A DNA stretch of 64,000 nucleotides from Massospora cicadina (lineage: Eukaryota; Entomophthoromycota; Entomophthoromycetes; Entomophthorales; Entomophthoraceae). Below are positions 22,712-34,761 of this stretch, one piece after another; the stretch's first letter is position 1; every line of letters starts with the position of its first letter. The notes below the pieces were generated by a model. It did not search any database. It was not told the DNA's origin and worked only from the letters and a program-made list of their open reading frames with translations. The DNA lies in contig JAKSZP010013607.1 of NCBI GenBank assembly GCA_022478985.1, positions 1-64,000 of the forward strand, read 5' to 3'. Position numbers and translations under genes: made by a program.

Positions 22712-24335
22712 CACACCTGAAAGTCAAAGGACATATAAAGAAGGATTTGTGAATATTTATATTGCCATGGCATAGGCAAGGACTTCTAGTGGTTGAGACA
22801 GCGGGGCAGGGTATGCTTGAAGAACAGATCTATAATTGTGTGTCCAGATTAAAGCTGAGCTCTGAGGAGGAGGAAGACTTTTGTCCAGAATGCGGTAAAT
22901 CCTGGACAGGTGAAAAATGATAGTGTTTGGAGTCAACAAGCATTGAGCAGTATGGCAGCTTTGTTATAAAAGGCAGGCCAGTTCAATCACCTGTCCTGTA
23001 TAAACATTGGAGCACCCATCATAAGGTGTTGCACACCTTTACTGACATAATAGAGTGATACAAGTTTTTTCAGAACCTCTTGAGGTCAAATATTAAAGAG
23101 GGAAAAGTTTAATAAGAAGTGGGCTTATGAGAGATCTAGCCTAAGGGTTGAGCCAAGTTGTGACAACCTGTCCACCTTGCACAATTGCGTGGGAGGGTTT
23201 GTAGCCAGGACCTCTCTTTGTGTATGATATGTCATGGTATACCCTCTCACCTACTAATTTCAGGGCAAGGAGGGCCTGGTTTAATATATGGAAGAGGATG
23301 GTTCTAGGATAAGGCCTAGGTGGTTTCTTTGCCACTCCCTCAAGGGGGTATTAATGTTCTATGAAGACCAGAGCTGAGATAAAACATGTCAGAGGGAGGG
23401 CGCCCATTAGGTCATAGAGGTTGCATCCCAGCAGAAAACTGGTCATAGAAGCTCATTGTAGATTTTTATGGCGTTAGAATGTCTTTTTAAGCCCAAGAAC
23501 TATCATTGTAAGGTAAGGTAATTATAGGAAGTGCCATTTGTGGATGGTTTAAGTTACAAATAAAACAGACGAGGAGCTCAATGAGCCGCATATATAATAC
23601 ATTTGAAAGTAGAAAGATGTGCATGAGGAACCAGCTTTTGGAGGGGAAAGGGCATTGGTCATCGGTGCCTGACCCTGAGGGGTTATGCTCCGCCTGTTCT
23701 ATCTGGTGATCCTAGAGTTCATAACATCCAGTATTAAGTCCTCAGTGCCTTTGAGTGCAACTCCTTGGTAGTTCCTTGGGACACACAGATGATTGAAGGT
23801 ACCACATATAGGTCAAGACCAAAATAGGTGAAGTGGGGATAAACCTATACTACTGTTGTCTTGGAGGTGTTGACCATGGTGTTGGACGCTTTTGTACCTC
23901 TCAAAGGTCATGACAGCAAGCGTTATATCATCAGTGTAGCCATAAATGATGTCAGTGTCATATAAAAGTAACAGATATGGGTAGAGGCTTACCTGGGACC
24001 AGATTCCTCATTAGCTTATCCTGCAAGAAGGAAAATAGGGAGTAAATGGTGATGTTAAATAGTTTTAGGATTAAAGGGTCTCCTTTCAAGAAAACTTGTA
24101 GGACTAGTACTGACGCTGTAAAGCCTATTAGGTCAGTACTCTGTTTTGGAGTCGTAATTGAGTTCCAGAATCTAATGCTGAGAGTTAGGGGGATGGAGGC
24201 AGGCTAGGAAAACATTGATGTACTTCCATGAAACCAATTTTAATTCTTCAATAATACAAAAGAGCCATGAAGCCATTCACCCTATGTGAGTTAGCTGTCA
24301 AGGCTGCATGGAGATGATTATAGTTATTAATATAG
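22712..24335 (-). pseudogene. LINE-1 reverse transcriptase fragment
   Basis: On the minus strand, LINE-type RT motifs can be read through stops. From about 24310 a stretch with RVNGFMALLYY resembles the region after motif A. Near 24090, KGDPLILKLFNITI matches the RQGDPLSPLLFNL motif. Near 23960, YGYTDDITLAVMTFERYKS matches motif C (F/YADD), with the first aspartate position holding threonine. Two further minus-strand frames (23335-23141 and 22939-22757) belong to the C-terminal part but are not recognisable. The upstream half of this LINE is at 35.9-39.95 kb, beyond element C. Its 3' end is beyond element B. Confidence 0.7.
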
Positions 24336-25396
24336 GACACTATCAGGAAAACAGTAAGTAAGAATTAGACTGTCTTGCCAGCCCAGATGCCAAAGCACCC
24401 AAATGGCAAACCAGAATGCCATCAGGACTACTGCTGATTCGATGGATATGGAACTGGAAAAGAATATCACCTAGAACTGCCGATGAGCCAGAATCTCATA
24501 TAGGCACATAATAAAATACCAGACGAGTACAGCTGTTAACCCTGAGGGGTGCATGAGGGTCGGCGGAAAAGGCAGTTTAATTTTCAACATGAAAACAAAA
24601 TTTTAGGAAAAGATTTTTGATGGAAAATTAGGAAATAAAAATCAACCAACAATTTCCTCAGTGTAATGTGACTGATTAAATAGTGGTTAATCTAGAGAGA
24701 AAACAAGCTGGGATTGGGTCCCACAAGTTTGACCTAAACGCGAATTGTTCAGGAATGGGAACAGATAATTTAACTGGAACCAACCTCAAAGAATGTGGCG
24801 GCAGCCTGAGTCACTGTCAGTTCAACCTCAAAAATCTAAACTGATGCTCAAATATATTTCTGACAGTTGGCATAATGGCGTTTGACCTAACAAGCAGCAG
24901 GAATCCCCCAAGGCCACCCCATGTATGGGTGCGCCCATTTGGTTGGGAACAGGTTTGGGACACCAAACCTGCCCATGCCTGGTCACTGGGACGTTCATTC
25001 AGTTAGAGACATTGCATAGGGTACAATGCCCGATTTGCTAGCAGGGAGCTTTGAACCCTCATCAATGGTGTCTGATGTTGTTACTTGCCCGTTGGGGATG
25101 ATCCCAACAATTTTATTTGGGGGGGTTGATTTTTTCAATCATAGCATTAGCTGAATTGAAACCATCAGGCATTCCGGCTGATGAAGCAGTCTTCATCCCT
25201 TTCTGACTACATGGAATCTGACTATTGAGCTGACTCCCACTCAATTTTGTGTTGATCAATTTCATTTCAGCAATCTTGGCGCAGATTTCCCCAATTAACT
25301 GTACCAGTTTGGCTGGGGTAGTGTGGGCACCAGGGGTAGAATTTGAAGCAGATGAGCTGTTACCCAGCGCTCATCTACCACATGGGCGAGGACTCC

Positions 25397-26202
<806 letters not shown>

Positions 26203-27075
26203 ATGGGGCCAGAACGCTTACTTGCAAATTTATGGGAAGGAGCTTGAATCCATAAATGGCGGGTATCAAGCATAACATAGGAGTCCACTGTTATATTGTG
26301 ACCTGGAAGCCACTTACATTCCGCGAACCACTTGTAGTTATCAATAGCTTTGGTGAGGTGTTCCTGCAACAAGGATTGAGTTGACCTAATATTTTCAGCG
26401 TAATCAGTGGCAGCTTGGACCTCAGGCCGCAAGCAAGGTCCAACCAAAAACAAAGGATTGTAACCCAACGTCGCTTCATAGGGTGAAATCCTGTAGATGC
26501 ATGCATTCCATTGTTATAAGCAAATTGAGCGAGGGGAAGGTTGTTGGCCCAGGTGTCCTGTGAAGCCGCAGCATAGCAACGCAGGTACTGTTCAAGGACT
26601 TGGTTGACTCACTTGGTCTGTCCATTAGACTGGGGATGGTATACTGTGGAACGCAAGGGGGATATCTTTAGGATAGATAGGAGTTCACTCCAAAACTGTG
26701 CCATAAACTGTGAACCACAGTTGCTGATAATCTCCTGTAGGAGACCAAACATTGAGAACACGTGACATACAAAAATGTGGGCGGTCTCCTCTGACGTAAT
26801 TGCAGAATTGCAAGGAATAAAGAGGGAAAATTCAGTGTCACGATCAACCACCACCATCACCACTATTAACCCATTAGAGCAGGGGAGTTCAGCAATAAAG
26901 TCCATGTTACTGACATCCATGGACCCTCCGCCTGCTGTAAGGGGTGTAAAAGACCATTTCTACCAGAGTGGTCTAACTTAGCCCAAGCACAAGTAATGCA
27001 GTCAGCAATCCATGTTGGAAATTTTTTGTCAAACCCACCCAATTGTAGGTCCGTTTAATTAAATCAATGCATTTC

Positions 27076-27433
27076 TTAGTACCAGGATAACTGACTGTGG
27101 GGGATCGTGATGTGTGCGGAATACCTCAGTTTGGAAGGAGGGGGAACCCAAATGCGTGACTGGAAATAAATAAGACCCTCCTCCAAGGAGTATAGGGAGT
27201 GTTTATGCTTCTGGTGAGATAACGGCTCAACCAGCTCCATGCCCTCAGGGCAGGCCATTTGACTGGCTAAGACCTGAGCAACTAACGGAGCGTCAGGGCC
27301 AGATTGATGGAAGAAATGACAGGGGGGACAATTGACAGGATTTGCGGAAGGAATCACACAGTGGGTGGGGCTGGGGTTAAGAAAATTGGGAAGTACATTG
27401 AGCGCACCTTTTATGAACTCTTTATTTGAAATT
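27076..27433 (-). pseudogene. Element C RNase H/integrase linker (downstream of LINE-2)
   Basis: A minus-strand frame of 124 codons. It contains NPSPTHCVIPSANPVNCPP, a gypsy spacer, and SLYSLEEGLIYFQSRIWVPPPSKLR, the pattern just before the integrase zinc finger (usually GLIYxxxRIYVPxxxxLR). The TSD at 27434-27448 marks where LINE-2 entered. The RNase H it was attached to lies at 32.7-33.0 kb. Confidence 0.75.
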
Positions 27434-27739
27434 AAAATTGCACAAGTCAATTTTTCTTTCTCGTTGCAATCACTATTGCAACCTATTCAATTCAAGACTG
27501 AATCTAGTTTGATAATATCACAGAGGAGATTAGTCTGCGCCCATGTCAGGGAGCAGTTGGGCAAGCAAGGTAAGAGGAGCAGGTGGAAGGCCCGCGGCCT
27601 CCAACGTTCAAAAATGCCCCGGAGAATCCAGTAGAATAGACAAAGTCTTAAAAAACTGGCGGTCATGATTTCCCCGGAGATACTCGCATGGCAAGTATGA
27701 TGCAACCAGTACATCAACACGCCACACTCCCAACCACTT

Positions 27740-28958
27740 TTGTCAGTGGAATTTGGAGTCCGTGTGTATCTGGACATCCAAAAAATGGCCTTATGGGAAA
27801 AATTTTGTGAAGATGTACACAAAATTTTCCTGACCATGGTGTACGTCGCACCTCACTCCATGTCACGCGGTTGGCTGGACCTAGGTTTTGAGAGCAAAAA
27901 AGCAGCAGACAAGGCTGCAGTGGTGCGCATAGTGATCGACCTCCCTGAAGGGCAATGGGTCATCGAAACCAAATGCACCAGATAGACAAAATCAAACCAA
28001 ATTTTCCTCACGTTTGACTTTTTGCCTACTACAGTAAAACGTGACATTTTGGAACAACACCTGAAAGATGGTCTTGCCATATATGGCAAAATACAATCTT
28101 TCAAAATGCAACACTTCATGCTGATGCCACACCTGTGCACCAGCAAAGCCATCGAAGTTCTGACCCCAACTGAGGAGATTGCAAAGGACCTAACCCAGAT
28201 CCCGCACTCCACTTTTATTGATATTGCAGGGCATACCACCCACCCATTCTGGGTGACCGTGGACAGCGCGCCCCCCATTTGCACCCACTGTGACGTGTTC
28301 AGCCACAAGGCGCATGCATGCCCCATCAAGGAGGGCGTCACATTCCAAGAGCACCCCTTGGCAGCCATGACCAACGGAGAGGTGCACTATGAACCAACTG
28401 CAAGCACCAAGGAGGCTTTCCCGTGGGGAGCACAAGGCTGCTACCTATTGGTAAAGCCTATCTCCCCACAAGAATGGAAGAAGGCTAAGCAGGCCCATAG
28501 GGCTGCGGCCAAGGAAATGGCCAAGGCCACCACCGCTATCCCACACTCACAACGCCAGGAGGACATGGAAACCTTCGCGGTGGAAGCAACTTGGGAAATT
28601 CATCAACCAATCAGATTAGGAAGCCCATGCTGAGTGGGCCACTCAATCTGAGGATCCAGTGGGAGACTCAATCTCACCCAATCATTGCACCCAAGCTCCG
28701 GTTGAAACTGACTTGGGACCTATCCCAACTGAAAAAAATTTTTTTGACCTGCTCAACGGTGCACTGAACTCATCCGCACCACAAAAATTTTGTCTGACGT
28801 TGGGAAAACAAAAAGCGAAGGCCAAAGCCAATGTGACTCTTTCCACAAAAATCAACAAAAACTCCAATAGCGTTGCTGCTAACACCTGCACTGCTGTGAA
28901 AGCCCGTGGGGACCTAGAAGAGGCTGGTGGGCCTGGGGGCCCACCCCCTCACACCTAA
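27740..28958 (+). pseudogene. LINE-2 ORF1 (gag-like RNA-binding protein)
   Basis: ORF1 proteins of LINEs bind the element RNA. Three plus-strand frames follow one another: 27740-27985, 28022-28633 and 28659-28958. The middle one (203 codons) holds a perfect CCHC zinc knuckle at residues 87-100 (CTHCDVFSHKAHAC, spacing C-2-C-4-H-4-C), preceded by HPFWVTVDSAPPI. The first has LDLGFESKKAADKAAV and RIVIDLPEGQWVIE. The third is lysine- and alanine-rich with a proline/glycine end. Stops at 27985 and 28633 divide what was probably one reading frame. The start is uncertain; 27740 is only where an open frame begins. Confidence 0.8.
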
Positions 28959-28964
28959 GGTGCG

Positions 28965-30133
28965 ATGGGGGAAACCTTCACTTTAGGGATGTTGAATATC
29001 GCCGGACTCAAGGCCTCCCCGTCCTAGGCTAGGAAAATGAGTTTTTTACAACACAATCTACCTGTGGATATCCTGGCCATCCAGGAGTCCCACTGTCCAT
29101 GAGGTTCTGAGGAAACTTGGAAAACAATGATCCTCCCATCCCTATCCTTTTGGTCAAAGCACTGTGGGGTGCAAAACAGAAAAATAATTTTTTCAAATTT
29201 GTATCCTCAGAAACATTCCTAGATGGCTGAGTGCTTGTCGTTACCTTCTCGTGGGCTGATGTAGTGCACGCAATTGTCAACATCTATGCCCCAAATGGTG
29301 CACATGAGTGTCGGGAATTTTTCTCATTGGTCAAATCCCTCCCGCTACCCCCTGATTCTTTCCTATTCAGCGACATGGACTGTTGGCTAACCTCACCAAT
29401 GGACCGGTGGCCTCCCTCACCCCACGCCCCACAGGGTTACGTTGAACTAAGTGTTCTAAAGGCCACCCTTGGGTTAATGGATGTGCTGCCGCGATATGCC
29501 CCACTGCTCAAAAACATGATGCATCCCCACATCCACAATGGCCAATTAAAGTCCATGACCCGCATCAACCTTATTCTAATGCCGGCAAAATTCCAACCCC
29601 ACATCTCCCACTTCAAAACAATGAAAATGGAATTCTCCGACCACCAACTGGTCTTGATAACATACCACCTACCTGTCACAGTTGCTAAGGCCCCACATTG
29701 TTGCAAAATCTGCCCCCCCGAGCTCACATCGCCAGGATTTTCCATGTGGGTGGAAGAGGCAACTTTGGCAAAAAGTTTGTTGCACCATTTTGTGCAGACC
29801 CTATTTCCACATGGGCAACTTTCAAAGAGGACACCATCCACCACTCTCGCCATCTCTCCTCCAGATGCTCATAAGCCACATCAGCAGTTATCTCGCATAC
29901 TCTGGCAGAATTGGCACACTTGGAGTCCAACATTCCAGCTACAGGATACAGCCCTGCATGGGGCTGGAAGTGGGCGGAGGCAGCCACCCACCTCAATGCA
30001 CTCGAAAGGCAACACAAACATTGGGTTTGTGTTCAATATATGGCCACATGCATCACAAAAGGCGACAAGTGCACCACATATTTCTTTAAAAGAATTTTTG
30101 CACCACGCCAGAGTGTGGCCTACACAGATGTGA
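28965..30133 (+). pseudogene. LINE-2 ORF2 N-terminus: APE-type endonuclease
   Basis: The endonuclease nicks target DNA to start reverse transcription. A frame from ATG 28965 has LGMLNIAGLK and VDILAIQESH, the first two endonuclease motifs (the glutamate is a metal ligand). After a frameshift near 29220 the frame 29231-30133 continues with AIVNIYAPN, then TRINLILMPAKF (pattern SRIDYIL), then FSDHQLVLI at residues 135-143 (catalytic SDH). The GDFN motif reads SDMDCW, so it is altered. In-frame stops also occur at two points in the first part. Together with the RT downstream this is the normal LINE ORF2 order. Confidence 0.82.
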
Positions 30134-30249
30134 AGATCAGATAATTCTATTGTGGATATACTGGCCAAAGTGGCAATCGAAATGTAAAAATATTACTCCA
30201 AGTTGTACCAAGCCAGACCAATTCAGCCAACCAAAGTGGCGGAATTTCT

Positions 30250-32590
30250 CGACTGAGCTCATATCCACACCATTTTCCGATACCTGGAAATAATGAATTT
30301 AATTACTCCAAATGAATTATGGACAGCCATTCACGGTGTGCCAAACTGAAAATGCCCAGGCCCAGAGGGCATTCCATATGAGTTCTACAAAAAATATTTC
30401 AAATATATATCCCCACTTCTGCTTGCCTCACTTAACCAAAGCCTGTTGAAAACGCGCCTCCTATCAGGAGGACATGAGGCCTTTACTGTCACACTCTTCA
30501 AGAAAGGGGATAAGCTTGACTTAGTCAACTGGCGCCCCATTTCTCTAACAAACACAGACACCAAAATTTTAACAAAAATTATGGCTAACCATTTAGGGAC
30601 TGTAGCATCTGCCACCATCTCCCCAGAACAATTCAGTTTCATCCCCAGAAGGTCGATTTGGGATAATGTGCACTCTGTGGCTAATGTATGTCAGTCCACA
30701 ACCTCTGAGGCACTTGTATTCTTGGACCAACAAAAGGCCTATGATAGAGTAAACTGGGAATACCTAAGGGCCTGCCTCCATCAATTCCGCCTACCCCCTC
30801 GCTTCATCAACTGGGTGATGCTGCTCACGGAATCTGCAACAATGGCAGTGTGTGGCCCTGGCTTCCTAACGGAAGTAGTCCACCCTCAAAGGGGTTTGCG
30901 ACAAGGGGACCCCCTCAGCCCACTCTTATACAACTTCAGCCTTGACCCACTACTGCGAAATGTGAATGCCCAACTCACTGGGGTCCATGTGCCAGGCCAA
31001 GCCCCAGTCAAGATATTGGTGTTCGCAGATGATTGTGTGGTTGGGGTGTCTAATAATCAAGTTGCACGCGCGCTTGAAGCTCCCATCCAGGAATATTCCC
31101 GGGTAAGCAACGCGGCACTGAACGCCTCCAAAACCAAAATCATCCTCCTTGGTCAGTTTCAGAACTGCTGGGCCCCAGCAATTAGTTCCCAACCCGGCCC
31201 ATCTGCTCGCCCACGTCCACGCCTTACTAACTCAACACACACCGCTCCACTGGTGCTCCCCTTCGTGCCACGTCCTGCCATAGGTCTGGTGCGCCATCTG
31301 GGCGTGTGGATGGAGGCAGGTGGATACGCGTCAGCAGTAATGGAGTGCCGTATTCTGGACAACGTGACGAAGCAAATCGCCTCTCTCAGAGCCCACCCTA
31401 CTTCCCTTACTGGCAGGGTTGTTTTAGCCAACTCTATGCTCCTATCCAAAGTCTGGTTCAGAGCCCACGCCATCCCCTTCTCCCCAAGCTTCTTCAAATC
31501 CTTGTATGCCTTGCTGCAAGGATGGCTTTGGTCAGGCTGCCCTCCACCAGTGCGGCTAGAGGTCATGTTTGGCCCTCATCATCATGGTGGCATGGGCCTG
31601 CTTGACTTCAAAGCTCATGCTGCCAAGATCCTGGGCACCTGGATCGCGGCCATCACCGCTCCTACACTCCCATCCCAACACTGGTCCCGCGCAGCCCGCT
31701 CCAACTTCTCCTGAGCCTTGGGCCTCAATAATCCATCAAACCCCCACTCCCTGATGAAATACCTCGCATCACACACATCGGCCACAGGTCCTCACGTGAC
31801 AAAAACCCACTACAAACGAATCCTACTCTCCATGCGGAGCGCAGAGTGGAGAATTCGTATTAGTAGACATACAACCCAAAGAGGCCGCCCCTCTCCTCAG
31901 TTCACACAAGAGGTACAGGGGCTACCCATCCATGATGGCAAGATCCCCATTCGGCCCCATGTCCTATCCAGGGTGGACTACCTGGACATGATGGACATCC
32001 CTTATTCCATTGAGACCCAAAAAACAATCTGGAAATATGTACATCACCCTCTGTTGAAGCCTCAAGTCCGCTCCCATGTGTGGCGCTGCCTGAGGCGGTT
32101 GTATCGTACAGCTGAGCGCTCTAACGCTTTACACTCATCCAGTGTCATGTGCGGCCAGTATGGAACGCTGTTCCACCGCCTGGAGAAGTGCCCCACCTCT
32201 AAAGTGATATGGCGCGAAGTTCAACGTCTGCTGGGACAGGATCAAACGCATCCCTTCAGTCTGTCAAGAGATATGTTTGCTCTATCAATGGCCTCCTCCC
32301 TTCCACCCTCCCTCCATGCTCTGGTGGTTGCAATCACCATGTGGACCATACACAAAAATTGTCTTAGATGCCATCGCAGGCTCCACCCCCACCCTCCCAG
32401 AAACTGTCCACAGATTCTGGTCTCATTTGGTGGACCACTTTCAAGTGTGGATGTTTGGATACCTCTCACCACGTCGCCGACAGCTGGTCTCCTCCTGGTT
32501 CCCAGTCTGGTTCATCAAATCAGACCCCTTCCTCCACACGTGCTCAATAGTGGCTACGGCCCCTTCACACGTTCCCTCCCCTCCCCATAA
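30250..32590 (+). pseudogene. LINE-2 ORF2 reverse transcriptase and C-terminal domain
   Basis: Upstream of the main frame the reading PEGIPYEFYKKYF (about 30362-30400) is the RT motif 0/1 block GPDGIPxEFY, preceded by a TGA at 30347. The 422-codon frame from 30446 includes LVNWRPISLTNTDTKILTKI, LDQQKAYDRVNWEYL, RGLRQGDPLSPLLYN (residues 149-163) and LVFADDCVVG (FADD at 193-196), so all core motifs are intact. A single in-frame TGA at 31712 separates the C-terminal frame 31718-32590. That frame has a Cys/His cluster (MCGQYGTLFHRLEKCP) typical of LINE C-termini. The two frames are in phase. No RNase H was seen. Confidence 0.88.
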
Positions 32591-32733
32591 GTGGCGTTCC
32601 CGCTGGCAACAAGAGATAGCATTGCTTCTCTGGGGTGCCTCCCCCGGTACTAAGTTTATCTGTCCTGAGTCATATTCGGAAGTGTCCATCCCATGGTCAG
32701 CCTTCTCCGCAATAAATCAAAATTGCACAAGTC

Positions 32734-33040
32734 CTGATAGGTTTGTGCTTGCCGATGCACCAATTTTTGGGGTTTACAAAAGTACAAGAGATCCTGGTGG
32801 TCCGTGCAGACTGTTAAATCATGTTAAGCACCCTGTAACAGATACCTCCAATGAGTTAATGCCCATGCAATGGCTGCCAGCTCCTTATCATAAATGTCCC
32901 AAGACTGCTCTATAGAGGTGGACTTTTAGGAATAATAGATGACTGGGTGTTCCAAGCCATCATGCTCCTGAAGTAACACCGCTCTCACTGCTACCAATAA
33001 GGCATTGCATGCCACAATATATGGTTTGGTGGGATCAGCG
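32734..33040 (-). pseudogene. Element C RNase H
   Basis: On the minus strand, upstream of the LINE-2 insertion point, the reading HADPTKPYIVACNALLVAV is the start of gypsy RNase H (pattern DPSKPFxVETDASxxAVGAVL, first aspartate changed). Further on, YDKELAAIAWALTHWRYLL and CTDHQDLLYF contain the catalytic glutamate helix and the aspartate strand. One or more stops break the frame. Its C-terminal continuation is at 27.4 kb, beyond LINE-2. Confidence 0.8.
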
Positions 33041-33930
33041 TGTTTCAAAATGGGCGGGACACAAACACCTCTTTAATTGATTTGAATGCCTGTTGGCATT
33101 TGGCCATCTAGCGAAATGGTACATTTTTCCCTGTAAGGGGGTGGAGTGGGGCAGCAAGCTGGGAAAATGCTGGTGCAACTTTTTTAAGATAATGATGGTT
33201 CCCAAGAAACTCCGTAGTTGTTTCTGGTTAGTTGGTGTTGGCCATCCCTGGATAGCATTCAACTTATTGGGAGGGATTGCGTAACCATCTTTAAGGATTA
33301 GGTTCCCAAGGAAGGTAACCTCCTCCTTATAGAACTCACACTTGGAAGGCTTGATGAACAAGCCTGCCTTACGCAAGGTGGCCACAACTGCTTCCAAGTC
33401 AGTAGCGTGTTGTTCAGGAGTCAGGGAGTGAACCAGAATGTCATCAATATATGTAACTGCGCAGGTAAACCGGAGGTCACCCAGTACATTGTTAATCATG
33501 TGTTGAAATGTATTGGTAGCATTCTTCAGCCAAAAGGGCATTATGCGGAATTGGAATTTGCCTTGCTTCATCCAGATTGAAGTTAGCCATTCTTGCCCTT
33601 CCATTACCCAAATCTGGTTATATGCATTGACGAGATCCAGCTTGGAAAACACACGAGATTTTGTGATTGCTTGGCTTATTGTCTGTTCTAAAGGTAAGGG
33701 TAGGGATCAGAAACTGTGATTTTATTTAAGTGTCCATAGTCACACAGGGGCGGAGGGAACCATCCATCTTTTTAGCGAAGATGATGGAGATGCAACTGGC
33801 AAGGTCTCCTTGAACAACCACCCTTTTTCAACATATTTTCCAACCAAGTGTTGAGCGCAGCCTCCTCCTATGCTGTGTGGGGATACAACAGGCAGTTGAT
33901 ATTCACCAACTCCACCGTTGTACAAAATAC
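33035..33930 (-). pseudogene. Element C reverse transcriptase
   Basis: A 205-codon minus-strand frame from 33652 is a well-preserved chromovirus RT core. It has MFSKLDLVNAYNQIWV (motif A), FQFRIMPFWLKNATNTFQHMIN, VTYIDDILVHS (YIDD at residues 68-71, intact) and EVTFLGNLILKDG, then RSFLGTIIILKKL at the RT/RNase H junction. Upstream (33925-33740) a short frame shows the entry to the RT with KGWLFKETLPVASPSS in place of the usual ...I..S.SPxxSPV block. Of the elements here this has the best-kept RT active site, but neighbouring stops still disrupt pol. Confidence 0.87.
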
Positions 33931-33998
33931 ACAGTTGAATCTAGTGTGGGGAGGCAGACAATCCACCTTTTCAGAATCAAAGATGCTTTGATAGCGCA

Positions 33999-34445
33999 TT
34001 AAACTTTCTGGAAATTTGGATGGTATGCCCATAGGAGAGACGAGGGACGTGATAGAACTGCAACCTTGAGCTTAAGAGTGTCAATTAGGGGAGATTCACC
34101 CTCCAGTTGATCATTAAAAAATGACAGCATGTTAGACTCCAGGTGGATCTTGACATGTTGACGGCGCCACCATCCCACTCCTAAGATCACCGGAAACACC
34201 AAGTTCAGCATGGCAGAAAAGCAGTCACAGAAGCTGAACTGGTGTATTGAAAATGTGACTGGTTGGCGAACCAGGTATGAGGTTTGGGAGGCTGACGACG
34301 CAACCATCACCAAATGGCCTGCATCCATATTAAGTTCCTATTGCTGGGCCAGTTCTACACTCATAAAATTACCCGCGGCTCCAGTGTCCACCAGGGCTTC
34401 AAAGGAGATGTGATGGGAGCCAAAACTAATTTTCATGAGTAATAA
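33999..34445 (-). pseudogene. Element C aspartic protease
   Basis: The minus strand reads FEALVDTGAAGNFMSVELAQQ near 34400-34335, with the DTGA active site intact, and stops at a TAG. The frame 34328-33999 continues with FPVILGVGWWRRQHVKIHLESNML, the conserved ILGxxWLxxHNPxIDW block. It therefore reads as a protease with one nonsense change. It lies only about 310 bases from the 5' LTR, leaving no room for gag. Confidence 0.8.
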
Positions 34446-34749
34446 GAAGTAAGCAGAGTTCTCTTTATTGGTAGTTGTGGATGAATCCAGTGATACCAAA
34501 GAGATGGTAGTGGGGTCAGGGGAAACCGCTAGGCTCTTGTGGGGGTAAACTCATTGCAAGTCAGGATGTTAGATCCTACTGACATGGGCAGAATAGCAGC
34601 GGCAACTATGGGGTGTGGGTTTGAAGTTTTGAGTGAAACTGAACTATTGTGGACAGAGAAAATCTTCTTCACAACCTGGTTCAATTGAAAAGGAGGGACC
34701 ATTGCTGTGCCAATATCTACGAGGAAGGCGGAAATGGTTAAGAATAATG

Positions 34750-34760
34750 GTTGGTCAATT
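34750..34760 (-). promoter_or_regulatory. Element C putative self-primer binding site
   Basis: On the minus strand AATTGACCAAC follows the 5' LTR end after one base. It can pair over 11 positions (one G-U) with GTTGGTCGATT. In this LTR that motif reads TTTGGTCGATT near 35070-35060, and in the other LTR GTTGGTTGATT at 24650-24640. It does not begin with TGG, so a tRNA 3' end is unlikely as primer. Confidence 0.5.
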
Positions 34761-34761
34761 A

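Larger units (their letters stand above)
27434..32733 (+). mobile_element. LINE-2: nearly full-length non-LTR retrotransposon with 15-bp target duplication
   Basis: The LINE body is 27449-32718 (5.27 kb). It is bounded by identical 15-base repeats, AAAATTGCACAAGTC, at 27434-27448 and 32719-32733. It carries a gag-like ORF1 with a CCHC zinc knuckle, an APE-type endonuclease and a reverse transcriptase. It has no long poly(A) tail; the 3' end reads CCGCAATAAATC. It is more GC-rich than its surroundings and has relatively few disabling changes, so it is one of the younger insertions here. It lies within element C, which lies within LINE-1. Confidence 0.92.

Noticed and set aside
29437..30168. 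Several 85-138 codon frames opposite or overlapping the LINE-2 ORF2
   Set aside because: They are shadows of the endonuclease frame in GC-rich sequence; only the plus-strand frame carries the SDH and NIYAPN motifs.
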